A stretch of 64,000 nt of DNA. Source: Rhizobium leucaenae USDA 9039. Its GTDB lineage: Bacteria; Pseudomonadota; Alphaproteobacteria; Rhizobiales; Rhizobiaceae. The notes under the pieces were generated by a model. The model had not been told where the DNA came from and did no database searches. It saw only the letters and a list, made by a program, of their open reading frames with translations. The stretch spans positions 16,741 through 80,740 of the forward strand of contig NZ_AUFB01000023.1 in assembly GCF_000426285.1 (NCBI RefSeq). The letters run 5' to 3'. Below are positions 62,081 through 64,000 of the stretch, one piece after another (the first letter of the stretch is position 1; every line of letters starts with the position of its first letter). The position numbers and the translations under genes were made by a program.

Positions 62081-62938
62081 CTAGATTCGCTGGAAGACGG
62101 TATTGGAGACCTGTTTCAGCGGTAGATCAAAGCCGGTGATCGATTCCGAGTGGCCGATGAACATATAGCCGCCGGAGGCCAGACAATCGCAAAGACGCGA
62201 GAGAACGCCGGCCTGCGTCTGCTTATCGAAATAGATAAGGACATTGCGGCAGAAGATGATGTGCATGGCATCGCCCACCTGATATTTCTCATCCATCAGG
62301 TTCATCCGGCCGAAGCCGATCTTCGAGCGCAGCCGCGGCGTGATGCGCACCTCCCGCCTGTCCTGGGCTTTGGCAGTCATCACATATTTGCGCTTCAGCT
62401 CGGCCGGAACCGGCAACACCATGTCGTCCATGTAGATGCCGCTCCTGGCCGATTGCAGCACATCGGTGCTGAGATCGGTCGCCAGGATCGCATAGTCGAC
62501 GCCGCCTTCGCTTTCGGAAAACTCCTCCATCACCATCGCCATGGAATAGGGCTCCGCCCCGGTCGAACAGGCGGCGCTCCATGCGCGGAGGCGGCGATGG
62601 CCGGCGCGCATCAGCATCGGCAAGGCCATGGTCTGCATGAACTCGAAGTGTTTGGCTTCGCGGAAGAAATCGGTCTTATTGGTCGTTACCGCATCGATGA
62701 GATAGACCGTTTCCTGTTCGAGGCCGCCATGATTGAACAGGAAATCGCAATATTCGTCGAACGATGTAATGCTGGTCGCGCGCAGGCGCCGCCGCAGCCG
62801 CCCCTCCAGCATCGTCAGTTTCGTCGACGGCATCTTGATGCCGCTATAGTCATAGATGAAACGCGCCAGTTTCTCGAAATTCCGCTTGCTGATGCGGTCC
62901 CCGATAATTTGGCTCTCCTGAACGACGGCCGTTCCCAT
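62081..62938 (-). CDS. cheR: Chemotaxis protein methyltransferase CheR
   Basis: A 285-residue SAM-dependent enzyme that methylates receptor glutamates. The N-terminal helical domain ('NFEKLARFIYDYSGIKMPSTK') and C-terminal Rossmann domain ('AWSAACSTGAEPYSMAMVM', 'ATDLSTDVLQSARSGIY', 'IIFCRNVLIYFDKQTQ', 'GYMFIGHSESI') are both intact. The ATG at 62938 (MGTAVV) is used; upstream frame is inside the cheW region and not conserved. Confidence 0.96.
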   Translation of the reverse strand: MGTAVVQESQIIGDRISKRNFEKLARFIYDYSGIKMPSTKLTMLEGRLRRRLRATSITSFDEYCDFLFNHGGLEQETVYLIDAVTTNKTDFFREAKHFEFMQTMALPMLMRAGHRRLRAWSAACSTGAEPYSMAMVMEEFSESEGGVDYAILATDLSTDVLQSARSGIYMDDMVLPVPAELKRKYVMTAKAQDRREVRITPRLRSKIGFGRMNLMDEKYQVGDAMHIIFCRNVLIYFDKQTQAGVLSRLCDCLASGGYMFIGHSESITGFDLPLKQVSNTVFQRI

Positions 62939-62960
62939 CCATCCACTCCCTTGCGAATTC

Positions 62961-63458
62961 CTATGCGGCATGGCCGGCGCGATGCGGATCGAGCGTGACG
63001 GTGTCTTCCCGCGACAGCAAGCGGGCGAGATCGACGATGACGACGAAGCCATTTTCCCGGCGCACGACCCCGGCGATGTAGTCGGAACGCCAGCGCACGC
63101 CGATATCCGGCGCCGCTTCGATCTGGTCATGCCGGAAGGGCGTGACCTCGAAGACGCGGTCGGCGACGAGGCCGAGTGTCAGCACCTTGGCCTCCATTGG
63201 AATATCCAGCACCAGCACGCGGGTATGCGGGGTCGGCACGGTCTTGGAAAGACCGAGCTTGAGCCGCAGATCGATGGTCGGAACGCCCTGCCCGCGCACA
63301 TCGCGCAGGCCGAGCAGGTAATCCGGCCCGTTCGGAATCTTGAAAGCCTCGGCATAGTCGAGGATTTCGCGGACCACTTCGACAGGCACGGCGAAGACTT
63401 CCTCGCCAAGACTGAAGGTGACGAATTGTGCTTCCAGAGCAGGTGTAGCCATGGTCAT
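62961..63458 (-). CDS. cheW: Chemotaxis coupling protein CheW
   Basis: A 165-residue adaptor linking receptors to CheA: 'QFVTFSLGEEVFAVPVEVVREIL', 'GPDYLLGLRDVRGQGVPTIDLR', 'TRVLVLDI' and 'LGLVADRVFEV'. Its start overlaps the receptor gene stop by ATGA. The start could equally be the ATG at codon 3 (MATPALE). Confidence 0.95.
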   Translation of the reverse strand: MTMATPALEAQFVTFSLGEEVFAVPVEVVREILDYAEAFKIPNGPDYLLGLRDVRGQGVPTIDLRLKLGLSKTVPTPHTRVLVLDIPMEAKVLTLGLVADRVFEVTPFRHDQIEAAPDIGVRWRSDYIAGVVRRENGFVVIVDLARLLSREDTVTLDPHRAGHAA

Positions 63459-64000
63459 GCACTTTCCTTGAATTCGAGGTCGCCTTCGTCCGGGCCGCCC
63501 ATGGAGAGATCAAGGGCAAAACCCTTGGCACGAGCCTGCTGGGCAGCGACGGTCTGCGCGGGAGCGGCAGGCGTGGCGCGGCGGTTGGCAAGCGGCGCGG
63601 CGACAGCCTTGTGAACTGCCTTGGTGGACGACTTCCTGGCGCTGACTTTGCTGCCTGCAGTATCGACCTTGAAGAAGGCGATGGAGGCCTGCAGCTCTTC
63701 AGCCTGGGCGGCCAGTTCTTCCGAAGTGGCCGACATTTCTTCCGAGGCGCCCGCATTCTGCTGCGTCACCTTGTCGAGCTGCTGGATCGCTTCGTTGATC
63801 TGGGCCGCACCGATATCCTGCTCGCGGCAGGCAGCGCTGATCTCGGAGACGAGTTCGGCCGTCTTGCGGATGTCCGGCACCAGACGGCCCAGCATCTCGC
63901 CGGCTTCGGCGGCAGCCTTGACGGTATCGCTCGACATCGAGCTGATCTCGGCAGCCGCCGATTGGCTACGTTCGGCAAGCTTGCGCACTTCCGAGGCGAC
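63455..64000 (-). CDS. Methyl-accepting chemotaxis protein, C-terminal part (runs off the window)
   Basis: The last ~181 residues of a chemoreceptor: the end of the signalling coiled coil ('VASEVRKLAERSQSAAAEI', 'GEMLGRLVPDIRKTAELVSEIS', 'QINEAIQQLDKVTQQNAGASEEMSATSEELAAQAEEL'), then an Ala/Pro-rich tail ending in GDLEFKESA. The N terminus, sensor domain and start are outside the window. Confidence 0.93.
   Translation of the reverse strand, partial: VASEVRKLAERSQSAAAEISSMSSDTVKAAAEAGEMLGRLVPDIRKTAELVSEISAACREQDIGAAQINEAIQQLDKVTQQNAGASEEMSATSEELAAQAEELQASIAFFKVDTAGSKVSARKSSTKAVHKAVAAPLANRRATPAAPAQTVAAQQARAKGFALDLSMGGPDEGDLEFKESA

Overview
The window is a chromosomal segment of an alphaproteobacterium of the Rhizobiales, most likely Rhizobium or a close relative. 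This rests on the gene content: sqdB-sqdD-sqdC for sulfolipid, an acvB-lpiA lysyl-phosphatidylglycerol pair, RcdA, DUF1192 and DUF4164 proteins, a ybgC-tolQRAB-pal-ybgF-tilS-ftsH-glmM order, and short palindromic intergenic repeats of rhizobial type. Base composition is high-GC, so many long antisense frames are open by chance. I see no rRNA, tRNA, CRISPR array, prophage or insertion sequence.

Layout: 0.2-1.9 kb holds an outer-membrane beta-barrel protein and an SH3-domain secreted protein. From 14.3 kb leftward to 2 kb runs the Tol-Pal envelope block (ybgC, tolQ, tolR, tolA, a second small TolA-C-domain protein, tolB, pal, ybgF/cpoB), followed by tilS, ftsH and glmM. From 14.4 to 17.4 kb is the sulfoquinovosyl lipid operon. 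From 17.4 to 23.0 kb (minus strand) are DinB-like, Nudix and metallophosphoesterase genes and the Holliday-junction genes ruvC, ruvA and ruvB. The ruv genes are interrupted twice, each time by an AbrB-type antitoxin plus PIN-domain toxin pair. This is the most striking architecture in the window.

From 23.2 to 27.7 kb are an LLM flavin oxidoreductase, yebC, a beta-lactamase-fold protein, a YmdB-family phosphoesterase and 5-formyl-THF cyclo-ligase. From 27.8 to 39.1 kb is a mixed, regulator-rich block: HAD phosphatase, acvB-lpiA, SRPBCC/ArsR pair, XRE regulator with SDR genes, MarR with a ClC channel. It separates the cyclo-ligase gene from a predicted 6S RNA and zapA, which are normally its neighbours. 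From 40.5 to 49.1 kb is central carbon metabolism (tkt, gap, pgk, class I aldolase), with a decayed glycolipid-binding gene, a TumE-like toxin/HTH pair and a K+/H+ antiporter between. From 49.4 to 57.6 kb are PhzF, an MFS transporter, DUF1192, a candidate small RNA, rcdA, rpmE, an ABC exporter, YegP-like, and a YciI/DGPF-ECF sigma pair. The right end has a MotA/TolQ-like plus OmpA/MotB-like pair, suhB, and a chemotaxis operon (mcp-cheW-cheR-cheB) running off the edge.

Several regulator genes carry clear palindromes in their control regions (ArsR, MarR, XRE, the second ruv-embedded antitoxin). A 25-bp near-perfect palindrome precedes the aldolase gene. All calls come from reading the sequence; no database search was run.
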